Of a stretch of DNA of 64,000 bases, positions 50,339-59,055 are shown piece after piece. Below the pieces are notes generated by a model. It was not told the origin of the DNA. It did no database searches and saw only the letters and a program-made list of their open reading frames with translations. Positions within the stretch are counted from its first letter, which is position 1, and each line of letters starts with the position of its first letter. The stretch comes from JADJWR01 sp963847675 (GTDB lineage Bacteria; Pseudomonadota; Gammaproteobacteria; Burkholderiales; Burkholderiaceae_F). The stretch covers positions 1-64,000 of the forward strand of contig CAWKAP010000003.1 of NCBI GenBank assembly GCA_963847675.1. The letters are read 5' to 3'. The position numbers were made by a program, and so were the translations under genes.

Positions 50339-50715
50339 GTGCGGTGGCGCTGTCGCCCGCGCAGCGCGCCGCCGGACATACGGCGGCGGCGTGCTGGGTC
50401 ATGCTGCTCGTCCTCGCGGTGCTGTGGGAGTGGCTGCTGGCGCCGCTGCGGCCCGGCGGTTCCTGGCTGGTGATCAAGGCCGTGCCGCTGCTGCTGCCGC
50501 TGCGTGGCGTGCTGCGCGGCGACGTGAAGGTCATGCAGTGGGCGCTGCTGCTGGTGCTGCTTTACATCGCCGAGGGCAGCGTGCGGGCCTTCGACGCACC
50601 GCCGGCGGGACTCCTGGCGATGATCGAGATCGCGCTCGGGCTGCTGTTCTTCGGCGCCGCGATCACCTACCTGCGTCCGTTCAAGAAGGCGGCGCGCGCG
50701 AGGGCGACACGGTGA
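50335..50715 (+). CDS. DUF2069 membrane protein
   Basis: The 126-aa protein has three to four predicted helices and the family pattern WEWLLAPLRPGGSWLVIKAVPLLLPLRGVL. GTG 50335 overlaps the wrbA TGA (GTGA). DUF2069 genes commonly follow wrbA in Burkholderiales. Function unknown. Its stop again overlaps the next start. Confidence 0.85.
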   Translation: MSAVALSPAQRAAGHTAAACWVMLLVLAVLWEWLLAPLRPGGSWLVIKAVPLLLPLRGVLRGDVKVMQWALLLVLLYIAEGSVRAFDAPPAGLLAMIEIALGLLFFGAAITYLRPFKKAARARATR

Positions 50716-52112
50716 ACCTCCTCGAGACGCTCGCCGCCGAGGTCGGCCGCGCCAACGTGCTCACCGGCGACGACGCGCAGCCCTATCTCACCGACTGGCG
50801 CCAGCGCTACCGCGGCCGGGCGCAGGCGGTCGTGCGGCCGGGCAGCACCGCCGAAGTCGCCGCGGTCGTGGGCGCGTGTGTCGCGGCGCGCGCGCCGATG
50901 GTGCCGCAGGGCGGCAACACCGGGCTGGTCGGCGGCGGTACGCCGGACGGCTCGGGCGATGCGGTGGTGGTGAGCCTGCAGCGGATGAACCGGGTCCGCT
51001 CGATCGACACCGCGAACGACACGGTCACCGTCGAGGCGGGCTGCGTTCTGCAGGCGGTGCAGCAGGCGGCGCTCGAGCACGGGCGGCTGTTTCCGCTCAG
51101 CCTCGCTGCCGAAGGCAGCGCGACCATCGGCGGCAATCTCGCCACCAACGCCGGCGGCACGCAGGTGCTGCGCTACGGCAACGCGCGCGACCTGACGCTC
51201 GGGCTCGAGGTCGTGCTGGCCAGCGGCGAGGTCTGGAACGGCCTGCGCGGCCTGCGCAAGGACAACACCGGCTACGACCTGAAGCACCTGTTCATCGGCG
51301 CCGAAGGCACGCTCGGCATCATCACCGCCGCGACGCTGAAGCTGTACCCGCTGCCCGCGGCGCAGATGACGGCGCTCGCCGCGGTGCCGTCGCTCGCCGC
51401 CGCGGCACGGCTGCTCGAGCGCGCCCGCGCCGCGGCCGGCGCCGCGCTGACCGCCTTCGAGGTGATGGGCAGCGCGCCGCTGCGCAATGCCGTCGAGACC
51501 CTGCCGGGGCTGCGCATGCCGCTGCCGCTGGCCCAGCCGTGGTACGCGCTGCTGGAGCTCTCCGACGCCGAAAGCGAGGCGCACGCCACCGCGGTGTTCG
51601 AGCGCATCCTCGCGGCCGCGCTCGAGTCCGGCGACATCGTCGACGCCGCCGTCGCCCGCTCGCTCGCCGAGGCGCAGGCGCTGTGGCGCCTGCGCGAGGG
51701 CATCCCCGAGGCGCACGCCAGGCTTGGCGGCAACGTCAAGCACGACATCTCACTGCCGGTCTCCTGCATCGCCGAGTTCGTCGACAGCACCAACGCCGCG
51801 CTGCGCGACCGCTTCGCGTGGATCGAGCCGATCGTCTTCGGCCACCTCGGCGACGGCAACCTGCACTACAACATGGGCACGGTGCCCGGCACGCCGGTCG
51901 ACGTCGCCTTCGCGCACGAGCACGAGATCAACCGCGTCGTCAACGACGCCGTGCACGCGCGCGGCGGCTCGATCAGCGCCGAGCACGGCCTCGGCCAGCT
52001 GAAACGCGAGGCGATCACCCGCTACAAGCCGGCCGTCGAGCTCGAACTGATGCGCGCGATCAAGCGCACGCTCGATCCGCTCGGCCTGATGAATCCGGGC
52101 AAGGTGATCTGA
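50712..52112 (+). CDS. FAD-linked oxidase, GlcD/D-2-hydroxyacid dehydrogenase type
   Basis: The 466-aa enzyme has the VAO/PCMH FAD-binding domain (VRPGSTAEVAAVVGACVAARAPMVPQGGNTGLVGG) and the C-terminal substrate cap with FGHLGDGNLHYNMG and HGLGQLKREA. It resembles D-lactate/D-2-hydroxyglutarate dehydrogenases. GTG 50712 overlaps the DUF2069 stop. The electron acceptor cannot be told from sequence. Confidence 0.9.
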   Translation: MNLLETLAAEVGRANVLTGDDAQPYLTDWRQRYRGRAQAVVRPGSTAEVAAVVGACVAARAPMVPQGGNTGLVGGGTPDGSGDAVVVSLQRMNRVRSIDTANDTVTVEAGCVLQAVQQAALEHGRLFPLSLAAEGSATIGGNLATNAGGTQVLRYGNARDLTLGLEVVLASGEVWNGLRGLRKDNTGYDLKHLFIGAEGTLGIITAATLKLYPLPAAQMTALAAVPSLAAAARLLERARAAAGAALTAFEVMGSAPLRNAVETLPGLRMPLPLAQPWYALLELSDAESEAHATAVFERILAAALESGDIVDAAVARSLAEAQALWRLREGIPEAHARLGGNVKHDISLPVSCIAEFVDSTNAALRDRFAWIEPIVFGHLGDGNLHYNMGTVPGTPVDVAFAHEHEINRVVNDAVHARGGSISAEHGLGQLKREAITRYKPAVELELMRAIKRTLDPLGLMNPGKVI

Positions 52113-52168
52113 TGCTTGGATGCGCGGCACCCGATGGGTAGACTCGCGCGACCGCCCCGGACCGACCG

Positions 52169-52624
52169 ATGCGACTTGCAACTGCCGCCGCCTGCGCCAC
52201 GCTGCTGGCCGCCGGCCTGTCGCCCGCGGTCGCGGCGATCGTTCGCTGCGAAGCCGCCGACGGGAAGGTCACCTACTCCAACACCGAGTGCCCGCCGGAT
52301 ACGAAGATGGTGCGCAAGGTCGAGCCGGCGCCGCCGGTCGTCGTGCACGACGGCGGGCGGCCCCAGGCCAGGGCCGGCGACGACCGCCCGGTGGTCAAAC
52401 TCGAGCCTTCCCGCCCGCGCCGCGTCGAGGACCCGGTCCAGGTCGACGAGGAACTGAGCGCGCAGCTCGCCGAGCAGCGGCGCGAGTGCGAGGCGCGTGC
52501 CCGCGAACTGCAGCGCCTTCGGGACGACGTCAATGCGGCCGCCCCGAGCGCGCGCGCGTCGGCCGAACTGTCACTGCGCCGTGCCCAGGATGACTACCGG
52601 GCCTTGTGCCCTCGCCAACGATGA
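52169..52624 (+). CDS. DUF4124 exported protein, first copy
   Basis: The 151-aa protein has a signal peptide (ATLLAAGLSPAVAA), a short DUF4124 domain (IVRCEAADGKVTYSNTECP) with paired cysteines, a Pro/Arg linker and a C-terminal charged coiled coil (ELQRLRDDVNAA). Periplasmic; role unknown. ATG 52169; its TGA overlaps the ATG of a paralogue. Confidence 0.8.
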   Translation: MRLATAAACATLLAAGLSPAVAAIVRCEAADGKVTYSNTECPPDTKMVRKVEPAPPVVVHDGGRPQARAGDDRPVVKLEPSRPRRVEDPVQVDEELSAQLAEQRRECEARARELQRLRDDVNAAAPSARASAELSLRRAQDDYRALCPRQR

Positions 52625-53079
52625 CCCGACCCCACCTCATTTCCGCTCTGCTGATCTCGCTGGCGGCAGTGCCGGCGAGCGCGCAGGACGTACAGCGCTG
52701 CGAAGACGCCAATGGCAGGGTCAGCTACGCCAGCGGCCCCTGCCCGCAGGGAACGACCGCGGTAAGGACCCTGGCGCCGGCCGCCACGCCGAGCGCTGCC
52801 GACCGGAAGGCCGCGCAGCAGCGGGCGCAGCAGGACACACGCGACGCCGCGGCGATCGATCGCGCGCGCAAGGCCGAGGAACAGCGCATTGCGCGCGAGC
52901 AGGAACAGGCACAGGCCAGGGCGAAGAAACAGGAGGCGCAGTGCCGGCGCCTCGAGACGCGGCTGCGGCAGGAGCAGGACGATCTCGCGAGTGCTCCGTC
53001 GAACAAACGCGCCGAGGCGCAGCGCCGCGTCAGGCGCGCCGAGCAGGCCTACGTGGAGGAATGCGGGCCGGTGAAGTAG
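52621..53079 (+). CDS. DUF4124 exported protein, second copy
   Basis: The 152-aa paralogue of the preceding gene has a signal peptide (ALLISLAAVPASAQ), the DUF4124 core VQRCEDANGRVSYASGPCPQG and a long, highly charged coiled coil (about 60-140). The ATG overlaps the first copy by 4 nt, so they are translated together. An in-frame GTG at 52606 is ignored in favour of the coupled ATG. Converges with dusA. Confidence 0.8.
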   Translation: MTRPHLISALLISLAAVPASAQDVQRCEDANGRVSYASGPCPQGTTAVRTLAPAATPSAADRKAAQQRAQQDTRDAAAIDRARKAEEQRIAREQEQAQARAKKQEAQCRRLETRLRQEQDDLASAPSNKRAEAQRRVRRAEQAYVEECGPVK

Positions 53080-53088
53080 GCTGGCCGC

Positions 53089-54114
53089 TCATGCTGCCGG
53101 CAGGGCGGCGCCGGCCCGGTCGATCCGCCGCGTCGTGAATGCGCGCGCCGCTGCGTGAAGCGAATGCGCGCCGTGGCGCGCGATGAAGTCGGGGTCGCTG
53201 AGCAGGCGCCGCCAGTTGCGCGCGCCATGCTGCCCGTGGAACAACCCGAGCAGATGACGCAGGATCGCGCGCGGCGGCACGCCTGCCGCGGCCTCGCGCT
53301 CGAGGTACGCCGACATCGCCGCCACCACCTCGGTCCGGCCCGGCGCCGCTTCGGCCGCACCGAACAGCTCGCGGTCGACACCGGCCAGCAGGTACGGGTC
53401 GTGGTACGCGGCGCGGCCGAGCATCACGCCGGCCAGATGCCGCAGCGGCTCGGCCGCCTGCGACAGCGACGCGATGCCGCCGTTGAGGACGAACTGCGCC
53501 CGGGGAAAGTCGGCCGCCAGCCGGTAGGCGAATTCGTAGCGCAGCGGTGGTACCTCGCGGTTCTCCTTCGGCGACAGTCCCTTGAGCCAGGCGTTGCGCG
53601 CATGGACGATGAACACCTCGCAGCCGGCGGCGTGGACCCGGCCGACGAAGTCGCGCACGAAGCCGTAGTCCTCGCCGCGATCGATGCCGATGCGGTGCTT
53701 GACCGTGACGGGAATCGAGACGGCGTCGCGCATCGCCTTGACGCAGTCGGCAACCAGCACCGGCTCGGCCATCAGGCAGGCGCCGAAGGCGCCGTGCTGC
53801 ACGCGCTCCGACGGGCATCCGCAGTTCAGGTTGATCTCGTCGTAGCCCCATCGCTCGCCGAGCCGCGCGCAGTGCGCCAGATCGTCGCGCTCGGAGCCGC
53901 CGATCTGCAACGCCAACGGATGCTCGGCGGGATCGAAGTCCAGATGACGCGCCACGCCGCCGTGCAGCAGCGCGCCGGTCGTCACCATCTCCGTGTACAG
54001 CCGCGCACGGCGCGACAGCTGGCGATGAAAGTACCGGCAGTGGCGGTCGGTCCAGTCCATCATCGGCGCCACGCAGAAGCGCCAAGGAGAGGGCGAAGGG
54101 GGCGTTAGACTCAC
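53089..54114 (-). CDS. dusA: tRNA-dihydrouridine(20/20a) synthase DusA
   Basis: The FMN enzyme (341 aa) reduces uridine 20/20a of tRNA. CVAPMMDWTDRHCR at the start, the catalytic cysteine in LNCGCPSERVQHGAFGACLM and VKHRIGID are characteristic of the DusA branch. The start is uncertain: GTG 54114 is my choice, and the frame is open to TTG 54129; neither has a clear ribosome binding site. Confidence 0.92.
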   Translation of the reverse strand: MSLTPPSPSPWRFCVAPMMDWTDRHCRYFHRQLSRRARLYTEMVTTGALLHGGVARHLDFDPAEHPLALQIGGSERDDLAHCARLGERWGYDEINLNCGCPSERVQHGAFGACLMAEPVLVADCVKAMRDAVSIPVTVKHRIGIDRGEDYGFVRDFVGRVHAAGCEVFIVHARNAWLKGLSPKENREVPPLRYEFAYRLAADFPRAQFVLNGGIASLSQAAEPLRHLAGVMLGRAAYHDPYLLAGVDRELFGAAEAAPGRTEVVAAMSAYLEREAAAGVPPRAILRHLLGLFHGQHGARNWRRLLSDPDFIARHGAHSLHAAARAFTTRRIDRAGAALPAA

Positions 54115-54191
54115 TGCAGAACAGAACAACGCGCCGGGCGGCGTGCCCGCTATCGGCCCGCGCGAAAAGCGGGCCCATCGAGGGAGCGATT

Positions 54192-54869
54192 ATGCGACGA
54201 GACGAACACGACGCGCCGCGCGGCGGCGTTGCGAGCGCGGAGTTGGCGGGAATTGCACCCGCTGCCCGGGAGCACGAAGCGCGCGCGGCCGGGCCGCTGC
54301 CGGCGCTGCGCGAGCGCATCGCCTTCCTGCGTGGCTTCATCGCCCACCCCGACCAGGTCGGCTCGGTGATTCCGAGCTCGCACGTGCTCGAGCAACGCCT
54401 CGTTCGCAGCGCGCGGCTGCTGCGTGCACGCTGCGTGGTCGAACTCGGCCCGGGCACGGGCGGCACGACACGGGCATTCCTCCGCGCGATGCCGTCGGCC
54501 GCGCATCTGCTGGCCATCGAACTGAACGAGGAATTCGCCGCACGCCTGCGGACATCGATCCGCGACCCGCGGCTGGAAGTCGTCCAGGGCAGCGCCGAGT
54601 TCATCTCCCGCTTTCTCGACGAACATGGCCTGCCGGCGCCCGACGCGGTGATCTCCGGCATTCCCTTCTCCACCATGCCGCGCGAAGTGGCCGACCGCAT
54701 CGCGGCCGAGATTGCGCGCCTGCTCGCGCCGGGCGGGCGCTTCGTCGCCTACCAGGTGCGCGCGCACGTCGCCAGCTACGCGACCCCGTACCTGGGTGCG
54801 GCGCGCAAGGAATGGGAAGTGATCAACATTCCGCCGGTGCGCGTGTTCACCTGGACACGGCCAGGTTAG
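54192..54869 (+). CDS. SAM-dependent methyltransferase, phospholipid N-methyltransferase-like
   Basis: The 225-aa product has FLRGFIAHPDQVGSVIPSSHVLEQRL, typical of PmtA-like and related rRNA adenine dimethylase-fold enzymes, then motif I VVELGPGTGGTTRAFL and the catalytic-region SGIPFSTMP. The N-terminal 45 residues are low-complexity. ATG 54192 has GGGAG upstream. Lipid methylation is plausible but unproven. Confidence 0.75.
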   Translation: MRRDEHDAPRGGVASAELAGIAPAAREHEARAAGPLPALRERIAFLRGFIAHPDQVGSVIPSSHVLEQRLVRSARLLRARCVVELGPGTGGTTRAFLRAMPSAAHLLAIELNEEFAARLRTSIRDPRLEVVQGSAEFISRFLDEHGLPAPDAVISGIPFSTMPREVADRIAAEIARLLAPGGRFVAYQVRAHVASYATPYLGAARKEWEVINIPPVRVFTWTRPG

Positions 54870-54875
54870 CGGCGG

Positions 54876-55100
54876 CTACTCGACGCCGATCACCCACTGG
54901 ATGATCTGCTTGGCGACGAAGCCGAGGATGCCGAAGGCAAGGACGAAGAACAGGATGAAGGTGCCGAAGCGGCCGGCCTTCGAATCGCGCGCCAGCTTCC
55001 AGATGATGAACAGCATGAACGCGATGAAGCCGCCCACGCCCCAGGTCATGCCGAATTCGGCGACCTGAGCTTCGGTCAGGCCGAACAGTCCGCCTTCCAT
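54876..55100 (-). CDS. DUF2788 small membrane protein
   Basis: The 74-aa product has two hydrophobic helices (GGFIAFMLFIIWKLA and FGTFILFFVLAFGILGFVAK) with a charged loop, the DUF2788 pattern. ATG 55100 lies 8 bp after the DUF2189 gene. Function unknown. Too small for many annotations. Confidence 0.82.
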   Translation of the reverse strand: MEGGLFGLTEAQVAEFGMTWGVGGFIAFMLFIIWKLARDSKAGRFGTFILFFVLAFGILGFVAKQIIQWVIGVE

Positions 55101-55108
55101 CGCAGTTC

Positions 55109-55894
55109 TCAGGTCCGCGGCGGCAACCGCTCCACGTCGAGCACGTCGCGGTAGGCGTGCCAGCTCGCGTGCCCGATGACCGGCACCGCGAACACGAAAC
55201 CGATCATCAATGTCGCCATCGACGCCGCCGTGGCGAGCATGATCAGCGCTGCCCACAGCGCCATCGGCGCCGGGTTGTCGCCGACCGCGCGCACGCTGGC
55301 CAGCAGCGCGGTGCGCAGGCTCACGCGCCGGTCGAGAAGGAGCGGCGCCGAGACCACCGTCAGCGAGAACACCAGCGCCGCGCCGAGGCCGCCTGCCATC
55401 AGCCAGAGAAAAAACAGCCACCCACCCTGCCCGGCCACGGCGTAGCGCAGGAAGCGGACCGGAGAGTCGAGCGGCACCGTCACGAACAGCTTGAAGAGCA
55501 GCGCGGAAACCAGCACCCAGGCGGTCGCCGCCAGCATCAGCAGCAGGCCCAGCGCCACCAGCGGCCGCGTGCCGCGCCGCCAGGCTTCGATCACGTGGCC
55601 GAGCCGCGGCCGCTCGCCGGCCGCGTGGCGGCGGCTCAGTTCGTACAGTCCCGTGCACAGGATCGGGCCGATCAGCAGGAAGCCGGTGAGCGCGCCGGGC
55701 ATGAGCAGCCAGGCGCGCAGCGTCATCGTGAGGATCGCCAGTCCACCCACGGCGACCAGCACGCCGTGCAGCAGGCTCGGCCCGAAACAGGCGTGCAGGT
55801 CCAGCCAGCCGCGCCGCAGCCAGGCGAACGGCTGCGCGAAGGCGATCGCTCGCACCGCGGGCAGCGCGTCGGTCTGGGTGGCGCCTGCATTCAT
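55109..55894 (-). CDS. DUF2189 integral membrane protein
   Basis: The 261-aa protein has about six predicted helices. It opens with AFAQPFAWLRRGWLDLHACFGPSLLHGVLVA and contains LLMPGALTGFLLIGPILCTGLYELSRR, the usual DUF2189 block. ATG 55894; frame is open to 55987 without similarity. Forms a pair with DUF2788. Function unknown. Confidence 0.85.
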   Translation of the reverse strand: MNAGATQTDALPAVRAIAFAQPFAWLRRGWLDLHACFGPSLLHGVLVAVGGLAILTMTLRAWLLMPGALTGFLLIGPILCTGLYELSRRHAAGERPRLGHVIEAWRRGTRPLVALGLLLMLAATAWVLVSALLFKLFVTVPLDSPVRFLRYAVAGQGGWLFFLWLMAGGLGAALVFSLTVVSAPLLLDRRVSLRTALLASVRAVGDNPAPMALWAALIMLATAASMATLMIGFVFAVPVIGHASWHAYRDVLDVERLPPRT

Positions 55895-56011
55895 GCGCGA
55901 ATTATCGGCGAGCACGCCGCATCGAACCGGGTCGGGCGAGGCTCGCACCTCCGGCCCGCGGCGCATCGGATTCGCCGGCCGCGGCAATCGAGCGCGCTTG
56001 TGCCGATGAGA

Positions 56012-56422
56012 TCACGCCTGCCACGGCGGCCCCTTCAGCTCGACGGTGTTGCCTTCCGGGTCGGCGATGTAGATCGACGGCCCCGAGCCTTCGGCGCCGA
56101 AGCGCGAGGCGGTCTCGCCGGCGTCGATGCCGTGCGCCGCGAGATGGGCGCGGATCGCCGTCTCGTCGAACGGCTCGATGCGCAGGCAGAAGTGATCGAG
56201 ATTGCGCCCTTCGATGCCTGGCGCCGCGCCGCCGGCGCGCCCGAGCGGACCGTCGACCGGAATCAGGTCGAGCAATGCTCGCCCGGCGCGCAGCTGCACC
56301 AGGCCGATCTCGTCCTGCTGCCGTTCGACCGTGCAGCCGAGAATGCGGCAGTAGAAGTCGACCATCGGCTGAAGCTCGCGCGCGCGCAGCACCAGATGGT
56401 CGATGTCTCGGATGCGGATCAT
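56012..56422 (-). CDS. VOC (glyoxalase/bleomycin-resistance) superfamily protein
   Basis: The 136-aa protein consists of two beta-alpha-beta-beta-beta modules. IDHLVLRARELQPMVDFYCRILG and the metal ligand Glu in DPEGNTVELKG are typical, as is NLDHFCLRI. ATG 56422 overlaps the stop of the TfoX remnant (ATGA). Reaction unknown. Confidence 0.88.
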   Translation of the reverse strand: MIRIRDIDHLVLRARELQPMVDFYCRILGCTVERQQDEIGLVQLRAGRALLDLIPVDGPLGRAGGAAPGIEGRNLDHFCLRIEPFDETAIRAHLAAHGIDAGETASRFGAEGSGPSIYIADPEGNTVELKGPPWQA

Positions 56423-56607
56423 CGGTCGCTGCCCATCGACGCGATCGCCGCGCAGGTCGGCACCCACTTCGCCAGTTCGGCGTCGTCGACCAGCCCTTCC
56501 GGCGCCACGAACACGTATCCCTTCATCGGTCGTCCGGTGAAGTCCATCTCTCGCGCGTGCCCGGACCGAAGTGCGTCCGCATATCCATCCGGGCCAACGC
56601 GAGCGCG
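56419..56607 (-). pseudogene. TfoX/Sxy N-domain remnant (C-terminal part only)
   Basis: The frame encodes ...VGPDGYADALRSGHAREMDFTGRPMKGYVFVAPEG... and ends in SMGSDR. This is the second half of the TfoX_N family (recognisable by the F-[DT]-x-TGRPM-[KR]-G segment). The first half, with its usual MFGG motif, is missing: between 56607 and the DUF488 gene only unrelated sequence remains, and the frame appears shifted. The DUF488 gene lies immediately upstream, so the deletion may have occurred with its insertion. Confidence 0.65.
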
Positions 56608-56660
56608 ATGAGTACGCGGCAGCCCGGCGCGACGGATGCAAGCCTCGCGCACCCTTTGGT

Positions 56661-57059
56661 TCACGACGCCGATGCCTCCAGCCGGGCGCCTTTTTCGGCC
56701 AGGAGTTCGCGCAACACCGACCGATGGCAACGCGCTTCGTCCTCGCAATAGCAGCCGACCGAGAAACTGGTCTGATGCGACAGCGTGGCGAGCAGTTCAA
56801 GGGCGTGGCTATTGTCGGGCGACGCCATCTCCGCACGGTACTTCCTGGCGAACGCCGCCCATTGCGCCGGCGTCTTCGCCTCCTGGCCGAGCTTCATCGT
56901 CTCGACACTGGGTGCGAGGTTCGGGAACCACACGTCGTACCAGTTCTGCGCGGCGAACTTCGACTTCGGCACGCCACGCGGCGGCCGCCGCACCGTTCCA
57001 ATGCGTGTGCCTTCGCCCTCGAAGCGGGGACTTCCCAGTCTTACGACGCGTACGCCCAT
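56661..57059 (-). CDS. DUF488 family protein
   Basis: The 132-aa protein has the DUF488 pattern: VRVVRLGSPR start, NWYDVWFPNLAPS and, near the end, the cysteine-rich VGCYCEDEARCHRSVLRELL. ATG 57059 is preceded by GAGGAGGAA. It lies in a small minus-strand run with the VOC and TfoX remnant genes. Function unknown. Confidence 0.85.
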   Translation of the reverse strand: MGVRVVRLGSPRFEGEGTRIGTVRRPPRGVPKSKFAAQNWYDVWFPNLAPSVETMKLGQEAKTPAQWAAFARKYRAEMASPDNSHALELLATLSHQTSFSVGCYCEDEARCHRSVLRELLAEKGARLEASAS

Positions 57060-57150
57060 CGACGGTTCCTCCTCCTCGCTCGACGCGTTCACACGGTGGG
57101 ACCGCCGAAGCCCTTCACGACTCGCCGCCAAGCTCGCACTTCACTTCGGC

Positions 57151-58242
57151 TCAACGGCGGCTCTCGCGCACGCCCCAGTCCTGCGCCTCACCGCGTTCCA
57201 GGAACGCCGCGATGCGCGCGGGATACGGTCCCGGATCGAGGCCGTTGGCAGCGAGCCAGGCATCGTCGTAGTAGCTGTGCGCGTAGCGCTCGCCGCCGTC
57301 GCACATCACCAGCACCACCGAGCCCTGCTCGCCCGCCTGAACCATCCGCTGCAGCAGGGGCAGCGCGCCGTACAGGATCGTGCCGGTCGAGCCGCCGGCG
57401 CGGCGGCCGATGACCCGCGCCAGCCAGTGGATGGCGGCGATCGCCGCGGCGTCGGGCACCTTGACCATCGCGTCGATCGACTCGCGGATGAACGACGCCT
57501 CCACCTGCGGCCGGCCGATGCCCTCGATGCGCGAGGCGCGCTCGCAGGTGAGCGCGCGGTCGCCGCTGGCGTAGTAATCGAAGAACACCGAGTCCTCGGG
57601 ATCGGCGACGACCACCTCCGTGGCGTGGCGCCGGTAGCGCACGTAGCGCGAAAAGGTCGCCGGCGTGCCGCCGGTCCCGGCGGCGCAGACGATGGCGCGC
57701 GGCTCCGGGTGCGGCTCGTGCACCATCTGCGCGAAGACCGACTCGGCGATGTTGTTGTTGCCGCGCCAGTCGGTGGCGCGCTCGGCGTAGGTGAACTGGT
57801 CCATGTAGTGGCCGTTGCTCGCCGCGGCAAGCTGCGCGGCGGCCGCGTAGATCTGCGCGGCGCCCTCGACGAAGTGGCAGCGGCCGCCGTAGAACTCGAT
57901 GGCGGCGACCTTCTCCGGCGAGGTCGCGCGCGGCATCACCGCCACGAACGGCAGGCCGAGCAGGCGCGCGAAGTACGCCTCCGAGACGGCGGTCGAGCCG
58001 CTCGACGCCTCGACGACCGTCGTGCCCTCGCGGATCCAGCCGTTGGCCAGCGCATAGAGGAACAGCGATCGCGCCAGCCGGTGCTTGAGGCTGCCGGTGG
58101 GGTGGCTCGATTCGTCCTTCAGGTAGACGTGCACGCCGGGCAGTGCCGGCAGCGGCAGCGGGATCAGGTGCGTGTCGGCGCTGCGGTTGAAGTCCGCCTC
58201 GATGATGCGGACGGCGTTGCTGGTCCAGGCGCGGGAGGACAT
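57151..58242 (-). CDS. PLP-dependent cysteine synthase family protein, Cds1-like L-cysteine desulfhydrase
   Basis: The 363-aa protein resembles the mycobacterial Cds1 group closely: RSADTHLIPLPLP, DESSHPTGSLKHRLARSLFLYAL, VVEASSGSTAVSEAYF, DQFTYAERATDWRGNNNIAES and GGTPATFSRYVRYRRHATE. K53 (SLKHR) is the PLP lysine. Members degrade cysteine to sulfide, pyruvate and ammonia, which would feed the two sulfhydrylases here. ATG 58242; diverges from the DUF1624 gene. Confidence 0.85.
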   Translation of the reverse strand: MSSRAWTSNAVRIIEADFNRSADTHLIPLPLPALPGVHVYLKDESSHPTGSLKHRLARSLFLYALANGWIREGTTVVEASSGSTAVSEAYFARLLGLPFVAVMPRATSPEKVAAIEFYGGRCHFVEGAAQIYAAAAQLAAASNGHYMDQFTYAERATDWRGNNNIAESVFAQMVHEPHPEPRAIVCAAGTGGTPATFSRYVRYRRHATEVVVADPEDSVFFDYYASGDRALTCERASRIEGIGRPQVEASFIRESIDAMVKVPDAAAIAAIHWLARVIGRRAGGSTGTILYGALPLLQRMVQAGEQGSVVLVMCDGGERYAHSYYDDAWLAANGLDPGPYPARIAAFLERGEAQDWGVRESRR

Positions 58243-58326
58243 CGGGCAGGTGTCGGTCGACAGGATTCCGGACCGGCGCAGTTTAGGCGGCGGAGGAGCA
58301 CGCCGGCTAGCATGGCGGCAGCCGCC

Positions 58327-59055
58327 ATGAACGCCACGCACTCCCCTCGCCTGCCGCTGATCGACGCGCTGCGCGGTTTCGCCGTCGCGCAGATGATCGT
58401 CTATCACTTCATCTACGACCTGAACTACTTCGGCTGGGTGCAGCTCGCGATGACGCGCGACCAGCCCTGGGTCGGCTGGCGCACGGCGATCGTGTCGCAG
58501 TTCCTGCTGCTGGTCGGCGTGAGCCTCGTTCTGCGGCTGGCGCACCGGCCCGGCTGGCGCGACTTCTGGCTGCGCTGGGCACAGGTCGCCGCAGCGGCCG
58601 CGCTGGTTTCGGTGGGCAGCTGGCTGATGTTCGGGCCACGCTTCATCTACATGGGCATCCTGCACTTCATCGCCGCGGCGCTGATCATCGCCCGCGCGCT
58701 GGCGCCGCTGCGCGAGTGGAACCTGCTGCTCGCGGCGGTTGCCTTCGTGGCCTGGCTTCTGTTTCGCGACCCGGCGTTCAACGAACTGCCTGCGAACGTG
58801 ATCGGCTTCGTGACCCGCAAGCCGCGCACCGAGGACTACGTGCCGCTGTTCCCGTGGCTCGCCGTGGTGCTTGCCGGCCTCGGCCTCGCATCGCTGTGGC
58901 AGCGGCGCGGATTCGCGCTGGCGCCGGCCTGGCAGCGGCTGAACGTCCGGCCGCCGCGGCTGCTGGTCGGGCTGGGCACCTGGGCGCTGACCGTCTACCT
59001 GGTCCACCAGCCGATTCTGATCGGCCTGCTGTGGCTGGTCAGCCGACTGGGCTGA
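58327..59055 (+). CDS. DUF1624 heparan-alpha-glucosaminide N-acetyltransferase-like membrane protein
   Basis: The 242-aa inner-membrane protein has about six to seven helices and the family start RLPLIDALRGFAVAQMIVYHFIYDLNYFG, with a histidine (H27) at the first loop. Members transfer acetyl groups across membranes in some cases. ATG 58327 is chosen; an in-frame ATG at 58312 adds five residues. Its 3' end overlaps the convergent CDF gene by 17 nt. Confidence 0.85.
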   Translation: MNATHSPRLPLIDALRGFAVAQMIVYHFIYDLNYFGWVQLAMTRDQPWVGWRTAIVSQFLLLVGVSLVLRLAHRPGWRDFWLRWAQVAAAAALVSVGSWLMFGPRFIYMGILHFIAAALIIARALAPLREWNLLLAAVAFVAWLLFRDPAFNELPANVIGFVTRKPRTEDYVPLFPWLAVVLAGLGLASLWQRRGFALAPAWQRLNVRPPRLLVGLGTWALTVYLVHQPILIGLLWLVSRLG

